From positions 1 through 17,479 of the forward strand of contig NZ_JAIWNX010000301.1 of the NCBI RefSeq assembly GCF_020217185.1: a stretch of DNA of 17,479 bases, read 5' to 3'. The position numbers and the translations under genes are program-made. The notes beneath the pieces were generated by a model that was not told the origin of the DNA, searched no databases, and saw only the letters and a program-made list of their open reading frames with translations. Positions 1-6,562 of this stretch are shown in pieces (the first letter of the stretch is position 1; the number at the start of each line of letters is the position of its first letter). This stretch comes from Asticcacaulis sp. Lineage in GTDB: Bacteria; Pseudomonadota; Alphaproteobacteria; Caulobacterales; Caulobacteraceae.

Positions 1-719
1 AAGGTGTCGCGCAGGTAGCGATAGAAGGGTTCGGCATCGGCAAAGCCGTTATAGGCCACGAACTTCATATCGTTGACGTCCAGCGTATAGGGCACGATCA
101 GTTGGGCGGTTCCATCGTTTTTCAGGCCGTATCGCGTGTCGTAATAGGGCAGATCGTCGGCGTAGGAATCGGCGTCATAGATAAAGCCGCCCTCCTCGAC
201 CACCAGCCGCGCCGTTTGGGGCGAGGTGCGCCCCTGATACCAACCCAGAGGCCGCGCCCCGGTCAGTTGAGTGTGCAGCTCTATGGCCTTGTGGATATGG
301 TCGCGCTCCACCTCTTCCGGCACGTTTTGATAGTCGATCCAGCGGTAGCCGTGGCTGGCGATCTCCCAGTCGGCGGTCAGCATGGCCTCAACCGCCGCCG
401 GGTTCATCTGCATCGCCGTGGCCACGCCATAGACGGTGACCGGGGCCTTGCGTTCGGTAAATATGCGGTGCAGTCGCCAGAAACCGGCGCGCGCGCCGTA
501 TTCATAGAGGCTTTCCATGGCCATGGCCCGCGCGCCGATATGGCTTTGGGCGCCGACCATTTCGGACAGGAAGGCCTCAGACCCCTTGTCACCATTGAGG
601 ACCGAGTTTTCGCCGCCCTCTTCGTAATTGATGACGAACTGCACAGCGATGCGCGCGCCGTCGGGCCACTGCGCGTCAGGGGGTGTCGGGCCATAGCCGA
701 TCAGGTCACGCGGGGTCAT
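1..719 (-). CDS. puuE: Allantoinase, PuuE-type (polysaccharide deacetylase fold), 3' end cut by window
   Basis: Cytosolic ring opening of allantoin to allantoate, the entry step of the pathway encoded by this operon. The visible 239 codons read from the ATG at 719 and run off the window edge; PuuE proteins are about 300 residues, so roughly the last fifth is missing. Seen: the PuuE-like N-terminus IGYGPTPPDAQWP, the block QFVINYEEGGENSVLNGD (about residues 27-44), the conserved ASHGYRWIDYQ (about 121-131, His123), and the GWYQGRTSPQT segment (about 159-169). Known: PuuE allantoinases use a NodB-like fold and are unrelated to the amidohydrolase-type AllB/PucH. The start overlaps the stop of the aminotransferase gene as ATGA, implying translational coupling. 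Function is well supported by both family pattern and neighbours. A cyclic-imide or chitin deacetylase is much less likely given the context. Confidence 0.9.
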   Translation of the reverse strand, partial: MTPRDLIGYGPTPPDAQWPDGARIAVQFVINYEEGGENSVLNGDKGSEAFLSEMVGAQSHIGARAMAMESLYEYGARAGFWRLHRIFTERKAPVTVYGVATAMQMNPAAVEAMLTADWEIASHGYRWIDYQNVPEEVERDHIHKAIELHTQLTGARPLGWYQGRTSPQTARLVVEEGGFIYDADSYADDLPYYDTRYGLKNDGTAQLIVPYTLDVNDMKFVAYNGFADAEPFYRYLRDT

Positions 720-1939
720 CCCCACACCTCCCGCGCGGCGGGGACCGCGGCCCCCAGATTGACCGCCACCCCTTCGGCGACCAGACAGGCCTCAAGGGCG
801 GCCAGGGTCGTCAGGACCTTGGACTTCATGGCGTTATACCCCATGGCCCCGATACGCCAGATCTGCCCCTGCAAGGGGCCAAAGGCCGTACCGATCTCGA
901 TTTCGAAGTCTTCGCGCATCCGCTGACGCACACGCTCGCCATCAAGACCGTTGGGGATGTACACGCCCGTCACATTGGTCATGCGGTAGCGGTCGTCGCC
1001 ATAGACGCTCAGCCCCATAGCGCGCAGCCCCGCCGTCATGGCCGCCCCGGCCCTTGTATGGCGGTCAAAGCGCGCCTCAAGCCCCTCCTGAAGCGCCACG
1101 CGGGCGCATTCGCGCGCCCCGTAAAGCATGGTCGTGGCCTCGGTATGGTGGTTCAGCCGCTTTTCCGACCAGTAGTCCATGATCATGGCCAGATCGAAAT
1201 AGTTGGAGCCGATACGCGGGCGGTGGCCGTCTTCGGCATCGGCGGCGCGGATGCCCTTTTCGGTGTGGCGGCGCGAAAAGATGAACTCGGCCGCGCGGTC
1301 GGAAATCGTGATCGGCGCCGATCCTGACGGCCCGCCCAGACATTTTTGCAAGCCCGCCGTGACGATATCGACGCCCCAGCCGTCGGTCTCAATGGGCATC
1401 CCGCCCAGCGTCGCCGTGGCATCGACATAGGAAAAGGCCCCGATCTCACGGCACAACTCGCCCAGCCCGTCCAGCGGCTGCGCCATGGTGGTAGACGTGT
1501 CGCCGTGCACGCAGGCAATCACATCCGGACGGTAGTCCAGCGCCTTTTCGCGGATGGCGGCCATCGGCACCACCTCACCCCAGGGCGCATCCACCGTCGC
1601 ATAGGCCGCGCCGAGCCGCTCGCAAATCTCGGTCAGCAGCAAACCAAAGCGTCCAAAGCGCACGATCAGCACCTTTGACTGCGGCGTGATCAGCGACACC
1701 AGCGCCGCCTCAATCGCCGCCCGCGCCGTGCCGTCGATCAGGAAGGTCCAGCGGTTATGCGTGCGGAACACCTGCCGATAGAGCGCCATGGTCTCGTTCA
1801 TATAGGCGGTCATTTCGGGGTCGAACTGCCCCAGAAGGTCCGCCGACATGGCACGCAGCACGCGCGGGTGGGCGTTGACCGGCCCCGGCCCCATCAGCAG
1901 GCGTTGCGGCGGATTGATCTCACCGAAATAGTCGGTCAT
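716..1939 (-). CDS. pucG: (S)-ureidoglycine--glyoxylate aminotransferase (PucG/HpxJ type)
   Basis: PLP-dependent class V aminotransferase of 407 residues. It is predicted to move the amino group of ureidoglycine (from AllC) to glyoxylate, giving oxalurate and glycine. Seen: N-terminal LLMGPGPVNAHPRVL (14-28), typical of the alanine/serine-glyoxylate aminotransferase family; Asp173 in SYVDATATLGG, which should contact the PLP pyridine nitrogen; and Lys199 in GLQKCLGGPSG, the expected Schiff-base lysine. Known: B. subtilis PucG and Klebsiella HpxJ carry out this reaction and sit beside allantoate amidohydrolase genes. The neighbours here (allC upstream, puuE downstream) favour this over a generic alanine-glyoxylate or serine-glyoxylate aminotransferase. 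Both ends overlap neighbours by 4 bases (ATGA), so it is part of one transcript. Confidence 0.9.
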   Translation of the reverse strand: MTDYFGEINPPQRLLMGPGPVNAHPRVLRAMSADLLGQFDPEMTAYMNETMALYRQVFRTHNRWTFLIDGTARAAIEAALVSLITPQSKVLIVRFGRFGLLLTEICERLGAAYATVDAPWGEVVPMAAIREKALDYRPDVIACVHGDTSTTMAQPLDGLGELCREIGAFSYVDATATLGGMPIETDGWGVDIVTAGLQKCLGGPSGSAPITISDRAAEFIFSRRHTEKGIRAADAEDGHRPRIGSNYFDLAMIMDYWSEKRLNHHTEATTMLYGARECARVALQEGLEARFDRHTRAGAAMTAGLRAMGLSVYGDDRYRMTNVTGVYIPNGLDGERVRQRMREDFEIEIGTAFGPLQGQIWRIGAMGYNAMKSKVLTTLAALEACLVAEGVAVNLGAAVPAAREVWG

Positions 1940-3306
1940 GCGGAGGCTTCCCCCAGTTTGAGTACAAGGCCGAGCAGGGCCTGAAACGCCGCTTCGGCGT
2001 CGGCCGGCTCGACGGCTTCCAAAGGATTGTGGCTGATTCCGTCCTTGCAGCGAATAAACAGCATGGCGGTGGGCGTCACACCGGCAAAGGCCATGGCGTC
2101 ATGGCCCGCGCCGGACACCAGACGGCGCGGCGTATGACCGGCCTTACGCACGGCTTGCGACAGAAAATCCATCATTGACGGGTCGCACGGTGCGGCGGGC
2201 AGGTCGTGGATAAGCTGGTGCGCCACCGTCACCCCGCGAGCGGCGGCAATGGCCTCGATACGGCTGAGGATGGCCTCAGCGGCGACGTTGCGCGGAGCCT
2301 CTTCGCCCGCCCGCACGTCGATGGTGAAGACCACCTCGCCCGGCACCACATTGGGGGCATTGGGGGCGACATTGAACCGCCCGACCGTGGCCACCAGATC
2401 GTCCGGCCCGGCGCGGCCTACGGTTTCGACCGCCAGCGCCATTTCCGCTGCGGCGGTGAGCGCGTCCCGGCGCAGGGCCATGCTGTTGGTCCCGGCGTGA
2501 CCGGCGACGCCCGTGACCGTCACCGCATAGCGTCTCTGACAGGCAATGGCGGTGACCACCCCCAGCGCCAGCCCTTCGGCCTCCAGCACCGGGCCCTGTT
2601 CGATATGGGCTTCGACATAGCCGATCAGCTCGGACGGGTCGCGGCAGGCGTCCGTAAAACGCTCGATATCCAGTCCGAAATCGCTCAGCGCCCTGGCTAA
2701 GCTGATGCCGTCGCGGTCGGCGACATCAAGCTGGGCCCGCTCCACCTGCCCGCACACGGCGCGCGAACAGAGCATGGAGGCCGGAAAGCGCGAGCCCTCC
2801 TCGTCGCCAAAGGCATAGAGGTCGATGGCGAACGGCAAACGCTTCTTTTGCGCGTGAAGGGCGGCCACGACATCGATTGCCAGCATGACCCCCAGCGGCC
2901 CGTCATAGGCCCCGGCGTCGCGCACCGAGTCGATGTGCGAAGCGAGGATGAGGGATTTAGCCCCTCCCCTGATTTCAGGGGAGGTACCCGCCGACCGGCG
3001 GGGGGTGGGGTTAACATCGGAGTCGGCCCCCACCACCGCATCTCGCGCTGCGCGCATCGTGCGGTCCCCCTCCCCAGCAAGCTGGGGAGGTATAGTGGCG
3101 GCCTCATACCGCCCGATCAGATTGCCTACCGGATCGAGGCGCACGGCCATCCCCGCCGCCTCCATCCACTCGCGCAGTTGCGCCAGCGTCGCGCGGTGCG
3201 CCTCGCTGAGGTAGGGGCGGAACAGGCTGTCCGCCGCCTCGCTGAACGGCGGGCGTCTGAGGGCGTCGCAGCGGGCAACGGCGCGGTATCCGCCCACCTC
3301 TACCAT
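1936..3306 (-). CDS. allC: Allantoate amidohydrolase (M20 family, AllC/HpxK type) with a 46-residue in-frame insertion
   Basis: Metal-dependent M20 amidohydrolase of the AllC / N-carbamoyl-amino-acid hydrolase group. It is predicted to convert allantoate to ureidoglycine, CO2 and ammonia. I start it at the ATG at 3306, giving MVEVGGYRAVARCDAL, which matches the usual N-terminus; the longer reading from 3402 adds residues translated from the end of hpxW. Seen: metal-ligand motifs ASHIDSVRDAGAYDGPLG (His124, Asp135), FGDEEGSRF (Glu169/Glu170), AHIEQGP (His234), the dimerisation-domain motif GHAGTNSM, and a C-terminal ISHNPLEAV. Length is 456 residues against about 410 for the family. The excess is residues 71-116, which are encoded by a palindromic repeat element and fall between GRYE and SLILASH, just ahead of the first metal ligand. 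N-carbamoyl-amino-acid hydrolase activity is possible from sequence alone, but the operon points to allantoate. Confidence 0.88.
   Translation of the reverse strand: MVEVGGYRAVARCDALRRPPFSEAADSLFRPYLSEAHRATLAQLREWMEAAGMAVRLDPVGNLIGRYEAATIPPQLAGEGDRTMRAARDAVVGADSDVNPTPRRSAGTSPEIRGGAKSLILASHIDSVRDAGAYDGPLGVMLAIDVVAALHAQKKRLPFAIDLYAFGDEEGSRFPASMLCSRAVCGQVERAQLDVADRDGISLARALSDFGLDIERFTDACRDPSELIGYVEAHIEQGPVLEAEGLALGVVTAIACQRRYAVTVTGVAGHAGTNSMALRRDALTAAAEMALAVETVGRAGPDDLVATVGRFNVAPNAPNVVPGEVVFTIDVRAGEEAPRNVAAEAILSRIEAIAAARGVTVAHQLIHDLPAAPCDPSMMDFLSQAVRKAGHTPRRLVSGAGHDAMAFAGVTPTAMLFIRCKDGISHNPLEAVEPADAEAAFQALLGLVLKLGEASA
2959..3096. repeat. 138-bp palindromic repeat element inserted in frame within allC
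   Basis: The element is built from consecutive hairpins: perfect 10-bp stems CCTCCCCTGA/TCAGGGGAGG (2963-2984) and CCTCCCCAGC/GCTGGGGAGG (3069-3090) near each end. Inside are CCCGCCG/CGGCGGG (2987-3002), GGTGGGG/CCCCACC (3004-3034) and ACCGCA/TGCGGT (3035-3065). The two outer hairpins share the core CCTCCCC..GGGGAGG. The length is an exact multiple of three and contains no stop in the allC frame, so it encodes residues 71-116. From memory, similar CTCCCC..GGGGAG plus GGTGGGGG sequences are common between genes in Caulobacteraceae; this was not checked by search. Boundaries are set from where family similarity stops and resumes and may be off by a few codons. Confidence 0.8.
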
Positions 3307-3325
3307 GCGGCCACCTCTACCATGC
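3294..3325. repeat. 15-bp direct repeat (offset 17) at the hpxW/allC junction
   Basis: CCACCTCTACCATGC occurs at 3294-3308 and again at 3311-3325. On the minus strand each copy carries ATGGTAGAGGTGG. In the upstream copy this supplies the last codons and TAG stop of hpxW (stop at 3317-3319); in the downstream copy it supplies the ATG start of allC (3306). A single ancestral copy would give the same kind of stop/start overlap seen at the other junctions, so this looks like a short tandem duplication that pulled the two genes apart. Confidence 0.75.
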
Positions 3326-4891
3326 CGCCACCCCGCCGTCTGAACGCGGATCAGTGGCCCCTTCGATACGCCCATCCGCATGACGCACCAGCGCCCCGGC
3401 ATGGCCCATCATAGAGGTGAAATTAGCTACGATTTCCGTCTGATGTCCCGCTTTCTTTAAGTTCTCAATTAACTCCGTCTCAAACCGGCCTTCAAGCTTG
3501 AGCGAGACGCTCTCCTCGCCCCAGGTCTTGCCCAGAAGCCAGCGCGGCGCGGTGAGGGCGGCTTGTAAGGACATACCGGCGTTGTAACGGCTGAAAACAG
3601 CGGCTTGCGTCTGCGGCTGTCCCTCACCGCCCATCGTGCCGTAGCTCATCACCCGCCCGTCCTCAAAGACGGCCAGCGCCGGATTGAGCGTATGGAACGG
3701 CTTGCGCCCCGGTTTCAGGGCATTCCAGCCGCTTTCGGCCAGACGGAACGACGCCCCGCGGTTCTGCCAGATAATGCCCGTTTCCGGCAGGACGAGGCCC
3801 GAACCGAACTCGAAATAGGTGCTCTGAATGGCGGTGACGGCACGACCCTCGGCATCAATAGCCCCGAACCACACCGTGTCGCCCTGTTGCGGCTCATAGG
3901 GCCACGGCAGGGCCTGTGCGCGGTCGATGGTCGCCGCCAGCGCGTCGAGCGCCGCTGCGTCGGACAGCAGGGCCTGCGCATCGAAATCCATATAGGCCGG
4001 GTCGCCAATATGCTGATCACGCAGCAAAAACGCCTGTTTGGTGGCTTCGATCAGGCCGTGCAGATGGTCGAAATGGTCGTGTCCCTTAACCCCCAACCGG
4101 TCGTACAGGGCCAGTATCAGCAAGGACGCGAAGCCCTGTGTCGGCGGGGTCATGTTATAAAGCTGCGCCCCACGCAGGCGCGTGGTCAGCGGCACGGGCG
4201 TCGTGGCGCGGTGGGCGCGCAAATCCTCGCCACAGACCGGCGACCCGGCGCGACCGAGATCAGCCGCAATGACGCGCGCCAGATCACCTTCGTAGAAGTC
4301 GCGCAATCCCCTGGCCGCCAGCGCTTTCAGCGTCACCGCCAGAGCCGGTTGCGTCAGGATCGCGCCTTCTTTCAAGGGTTGATTATCAGGCCGGAACGCC
4401 GCACCATAGCCGTACTGGTCCTTCAGCTCGACGTCCTTGGCGGCGGCGATGTCGGCTCCACCTTTGGTCACCACAACACCCGTTTCGGCGTAGTGGATGG
4501 CCGCTTCCAACAGCGCCTCCAGCGGGAGCGGATCGGCCACCCGCCACAACAGCGCCTCCCAACCGGAGACGGTGCCCGCCACCGTATTGGCCGCCAAAGG
4601 CCCGCGCCAGGGTACGCGGGCATGGCCCTTATAGAGGTCGAGCGTGGCCCCTTGCGCCGCCGCGCCGCAGGCACTGACGCCGTGCACCGACCCGTCGGGT
4701 TCGCGCACGATCCAGAAGCTGTCGCCGCCGATGGAATTCATGTGCGGATAGACGACGGCCAGCGCTGCCGCCGTGGCCACCGCCGCCTCGATGGCCGTGC
4801 CGCCGCGTTTGAGGATATCGAGCCCCGCCTGCGCCGCCAGATGGTGCGGCGCCGTGACCATGCCTCGCAGGGATGCCGCCGTATGGATCAT
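3317..4891 (-). CDS. hpxW: Gamma-glutamyltransferase-fold Ntn hydrolase, probable oxamate amidohydrolase (HpxW type)
   Basis: By sequence a gamma-glutamyltransferase family protein of 524 residues that should self-cleave. The probable nucleophile is Thr339 in GDTVWFGAIDAEG, giving an alpha chain of 338 residues and a beta chain of 186. Known: Klebsiella HpxW, a member of this family from a uric-acid degradation cluster, converts oxamate to oxalate and is processed into about 35.5- and 20-kDa chains, which these lengths match. Also seen: GTMGGEGQPQTQ in the beta chain, where gamma-glutamyltransferases have their conserved glycine-rich loop. No signal peptide, unlike periplasmic glutathione-degrading enzymes. 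The ATG at 4891 is preferred over the GTG at 4897 because it forms the ATGA overlap seen elsewhere in the operon and has GGGAGG six bases upstream. Inference: last step of the pathway. A true gamma-glutamyltransferase cannot be excluded from sequence alone. Confidence 0.8.
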   Translation of the reverse strand: MIHTAASLRGMVTAPHHLAAQAGLDILKRGGTAIEAAVATAAALAVVYPHMNSIGGDSFWIVREPDGSVHGVSACGAAAQGATLDLYKGHARVPWRGPLAANTVAGTVSGWEALLWRVADPLPLEALLEAAIHYAETGVVVTKGGADIAAAKDVELKDQYGYGAAFRPDNQPLKEGAILTQPALAVTLKALAARGLRDFYEGDLARVIAADLGRAGSPVCGEDLRAHRATTPVPLTTRLRGAQLYNMTPPTQGFASLLILALYDRLGVKGHDHFDHLHGLIEATKQAFLLRDQHIGDPAYMDFDAQALLSDAAALDALAATIDRAQALPWPYEPQQGDTVWFGAIDAEGRAVTAIQSTYFEFGSGLVLPETGIIWQNRGASFRLAESGWNALKPGRKPFHTLNPALAVFEDGRVMSYGTMGGEGQPQTQAAVFSRYNAGMSLQAALTAPRWLLGKTWGEESVSLKLEGRFETELIENLKKAGHQTEIVANFTSMMGHAGALVRHADGRIEGATDPRSDGGVAAW

Positions 4892-6210
4892 GCGCACCCT
4901 CCCGGTGCCGTAAAGCCCAAGACGCCCTCGTCCTCCAGCCGGTGCAGCAGGTCGAACACCGCGCCTTCGAGGCCCGGTCGCGTGATGATTTGCAGGCCGA
5001 TGGGCAGGCCCTCGGTCTTCAGCGGCGCGGCAATTACCGGCACGCCCGTCAGCGAAATGGCCTGCGCATAGATCCCCAGATGGGCGCGCGCCGGGGCCGG
5101 TTTGCCGTCGATCAGGATGGTCCCCGCCTCAATCAGCGGGGCGGAACAGGGCGTGGCTGGGGCAATCAGAACATCAAACTGATCAAACAGTTGATAGAAA
5201 ATCTTGCGATAATGGTCACGGTAGCTCAGCGCCTTATCCAGCACAGCCGCGGGCAGCATGGCCCCGGCGATCAGCCGGTCGCGCACCGCCGGATCATAGT
5301 CCGGCGCCCGCGCCCGCAAGGTGTCCAGATGCAGCGCCCCACCGAGCGCCGCCGTCATCACAAAGCCCGCCGAACGCCCGGCCTCGGCCTGCGGCAACTT
5401 CGCGACGGCGTTGCCCCCCAGATGCGCCATCAGGGCATCGACGGCGCTCACCGCTTCCGGGGCGGCATTGCGCGCGAAAAAGCCTTCCAGCCGCGCAACG
5501 CGCAACGGTTGATTGCCCCCGGTCAGCGCCTCACCGGCAAGCACTTCATACAGGCGGCGCAGGTCACGGCTGCTGCGCGCGAACGGCCCGACCGTATCGA
5601 GCGCTTCGACAAACGGAAACACGCCTGAAAGCGGCACCGCCCCTTGCGCCGGGCGCATCCCCCACACGCCGCACAGCGAGGCCGGAACGCGCACCGAGCC
5701 ATTGGTATCTGAGCCCAGGCTCAGCGGCACAGACCCCGCCGCTACGGCGGCCGCCGACCCGCCGGAGGAGCCCCCGGCCAACCGCGCCGGATCGTGCGGG
5801 TTCAGAGTGGTGCCAAAATGGGCATTGACCGTGGCAAAACCGTAGGCGAATTCGTCCATATTCAGCGTGCCGATCAGGATTGCACCGGCGGCCTTCACAC
5901 GGCGCACGACCTCGGCGTCCTGCATCGCCGCTGCCGCGCCAAGACGCAGTTTGGCCCCGGCGGTCGTCACCTGTCCCGCCACGTCGAACAGGTCCTTGAC
6001 GGCAAACGGCACCCCGGCCAGAGGCCCGGACATCTCACCGCGATCAACGGCCTGCGCACTGGCCACGGCTTCGGAGGCAAAGACGCGGGTAAAGGCGCAA
6101 AAGGGATCACTCAGCGCCGCCTCGACCGCCTGACGCACCACCGCCTCCGCCGTGATCTCGCGACGGGCAATGGCATTGGCCAGATCGAGCGCACTGCGGG
6201 TGTCGCTCAT
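4888..6210 (-). CDS. hpxY: Amidase-signature hydrolase, AtzE/HpxY-like catalytic subunit
   Basis: Amidase-signature protein of 440 residues with an intact Ser-cisSer-Lys triad: Lys72 in FAVKDLFDV, Ser148 in GGSSGGSAAAVAAG, Ser172 in GSDTNGSVRVPA. The spacings (76 and 24) match GatA-type enzymes. The preceding small gene encodes an AtzG/DUF4089-like protein, which marks this as the AtzE type. Known: AtzE with AtzG hydrolyses 1-carboxybiuret, and the hpxX/hpxY pair is part of the Klebsiella hpxWXYZ cluster. Inference: here the pair acts on oxalurate, which resembles 1-carboxybiuret (a terminal carboxylate next to a ureido group), to yield oxamate for HpxW. The exact bond cleaved is not fixed by sequence. 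Overlaps hpxX and hpxW by 4 bases each (ATGA). Confidence 0.82.
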   Translation of the reverse strand: MSDTRSALDLANAIARREITAEAVVRQAVEAALSDPFCAFTRVFASEAVASAQAVDRGEMSGPLAGVPFAVKDLFDVAGQVTTAGAKLRLGAAAAMQDAEVVRRVKAAGAILIGTLNMDEFAYGFATVNAHFGTTLNPHDPARLAGGSSGGSAAAVAAGSVPLSLGSDTNGSVRVPASLCGVWGMRPAQGAVPLSGVFPFVEALDTVGPFARSSRDLRRLYEVLAGEALTGGNQPLRVARLEGFFARNAAPEAVSAVDALMAHLGGNAVAKLPQAEAGRSAGFVMTAALGGALHLDTLRARAPDYDPAVRDRLIAGAMLPAAVLDKALSYRDHYRKIFYQLFDQFDVLIAPATPCSAPLIEAGTILIDGKPAPARAHLGIYAQAISLTGVPVIAAPLKTEGLPIGLQIITRPGLEGAVFDLLHRLEDEGVLGFTAPGGCA

Positions 6211-6467
6211 GCCTCGGTGTCCTTAGAGCGCATTCCGAAAAGTGTGAAACGGTTTTCGGAATCAAATGCGCGACAAAACAAAATGTTAGAGCGGAATTTC
6301 GATTCAGGCTGAACGAAATCCACTCTAAACGCATCCTCGATAATGGCCGCGTGCTGATGCAGAAGCCGCAGAGTGGCGCTCACCGCCGCCTGACTGTCCT
6401 CGCTGAGGGACAGGCCCAAAAAGGCCGCCGCCCCTTCGCTCAACCGGTCGAAATCCTCCGGCTCCAT
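6207..6467 (-). CDS. hpxX: AtzG/HpxX-like small subunit (DUF4089) with repeat-derived C-terminus
   Basis: 86-residue protein. The first 46 residues (MEPEDFDRLSEGAAAFLGLS onward through LLHQHAAIIEDA) look like AtzG/DUF4089 proteins: two short helices resembling GatC, which wrap an AtzE-type amidase and are needed for its solubility. The stretch from about residue 47 to 82 is translation of the palindromic element at 6223-6328, after which only DTEA and the stop remain. The usual AtzG tail, often ending in a PAPVF-like motif, is absent. Start chosen at 6467, with GGAGG five bases upstream; the stop overlaps the hpxY start as ATGA. It is the first gene of the operon. Either the element replaced the tail or it was inserted near it while the stop/start overlap was kept. 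Confidence 0.72.
   Translation of the reverse strand: MEPEDFDRLSEGAAAFLGLSLSEDSQAAVSATLRLLHQHAAIIEDAFRVDFVQPESKFRSNILFCRAFDSENRFTLFGMRSKDTEA
6223..6328. repeat. 106-bp palindromic repeat element forming the 3' end of hpxX
   Basis: Bounded by TTAGAG (6223-6228) and CTCTAA (6323-6328). It holds two hairpins: a perfect 10-bp ATTCCGAAAA/TTTTCGGAAT stem near 6232-6262, and an imperfect TTAGAGCGGAATTTCG / CGAAATCCACTCTAA stem over about 6286-6328. The pattern (AGAGCG ends, CCGAAAA..TTTTCGG core) resembles intergenic repeats common in Alphaproteobacteria as I recall them; no search was made. It is open through the hpxX frame. It is unrelated in sequence to the element inside allC. Confidence 0.78.
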
Positions 6468-6562
6468 TACCGCCTCCGTGTTATCAGATATGAACTTAAA
6501 CGTTTCACCAAGCCTGACAAGTCCCTTTTCGCACCCGCAACAATCTTCCGTAGGCGGCGCGT
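6468..6562 (-). promoter_or_regulatory. Probable promoter region of the hpx/allantoin operon
   Basis: A 95-bp gap between the LysR stop and hpxX, more AT-rich than its surroundings. On the minus strand a possible -35 TTGTCA (6515-6520) and -10 TAAGTT (6493-6498) are 16 bases apart; the -10 is a poor match. The 8-bp palindrome AAACGTTT (6498-6505) overlaps this region and could be an operator core. No hairpin with a T-run follows the LysR gene, so read-through from LysR is also possible. Confidence 0.3.

Noticed and set aside
3307..3402. N-terminal extension of AllC
   Set aside because: It is read from the other frame of hpxW's end and has no family match; the ATG at 3306 gives the normal N-terminus.
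3605..5071. Long plus-strand open frame (488 codons) opposite hpxW
   Set aside because: It mirrors the GC-rich third positions of hpxW and hpxY, is rich in Arg/His/Gln/Gly, has no family pattern, and spans the hpxW/hpxY junction.
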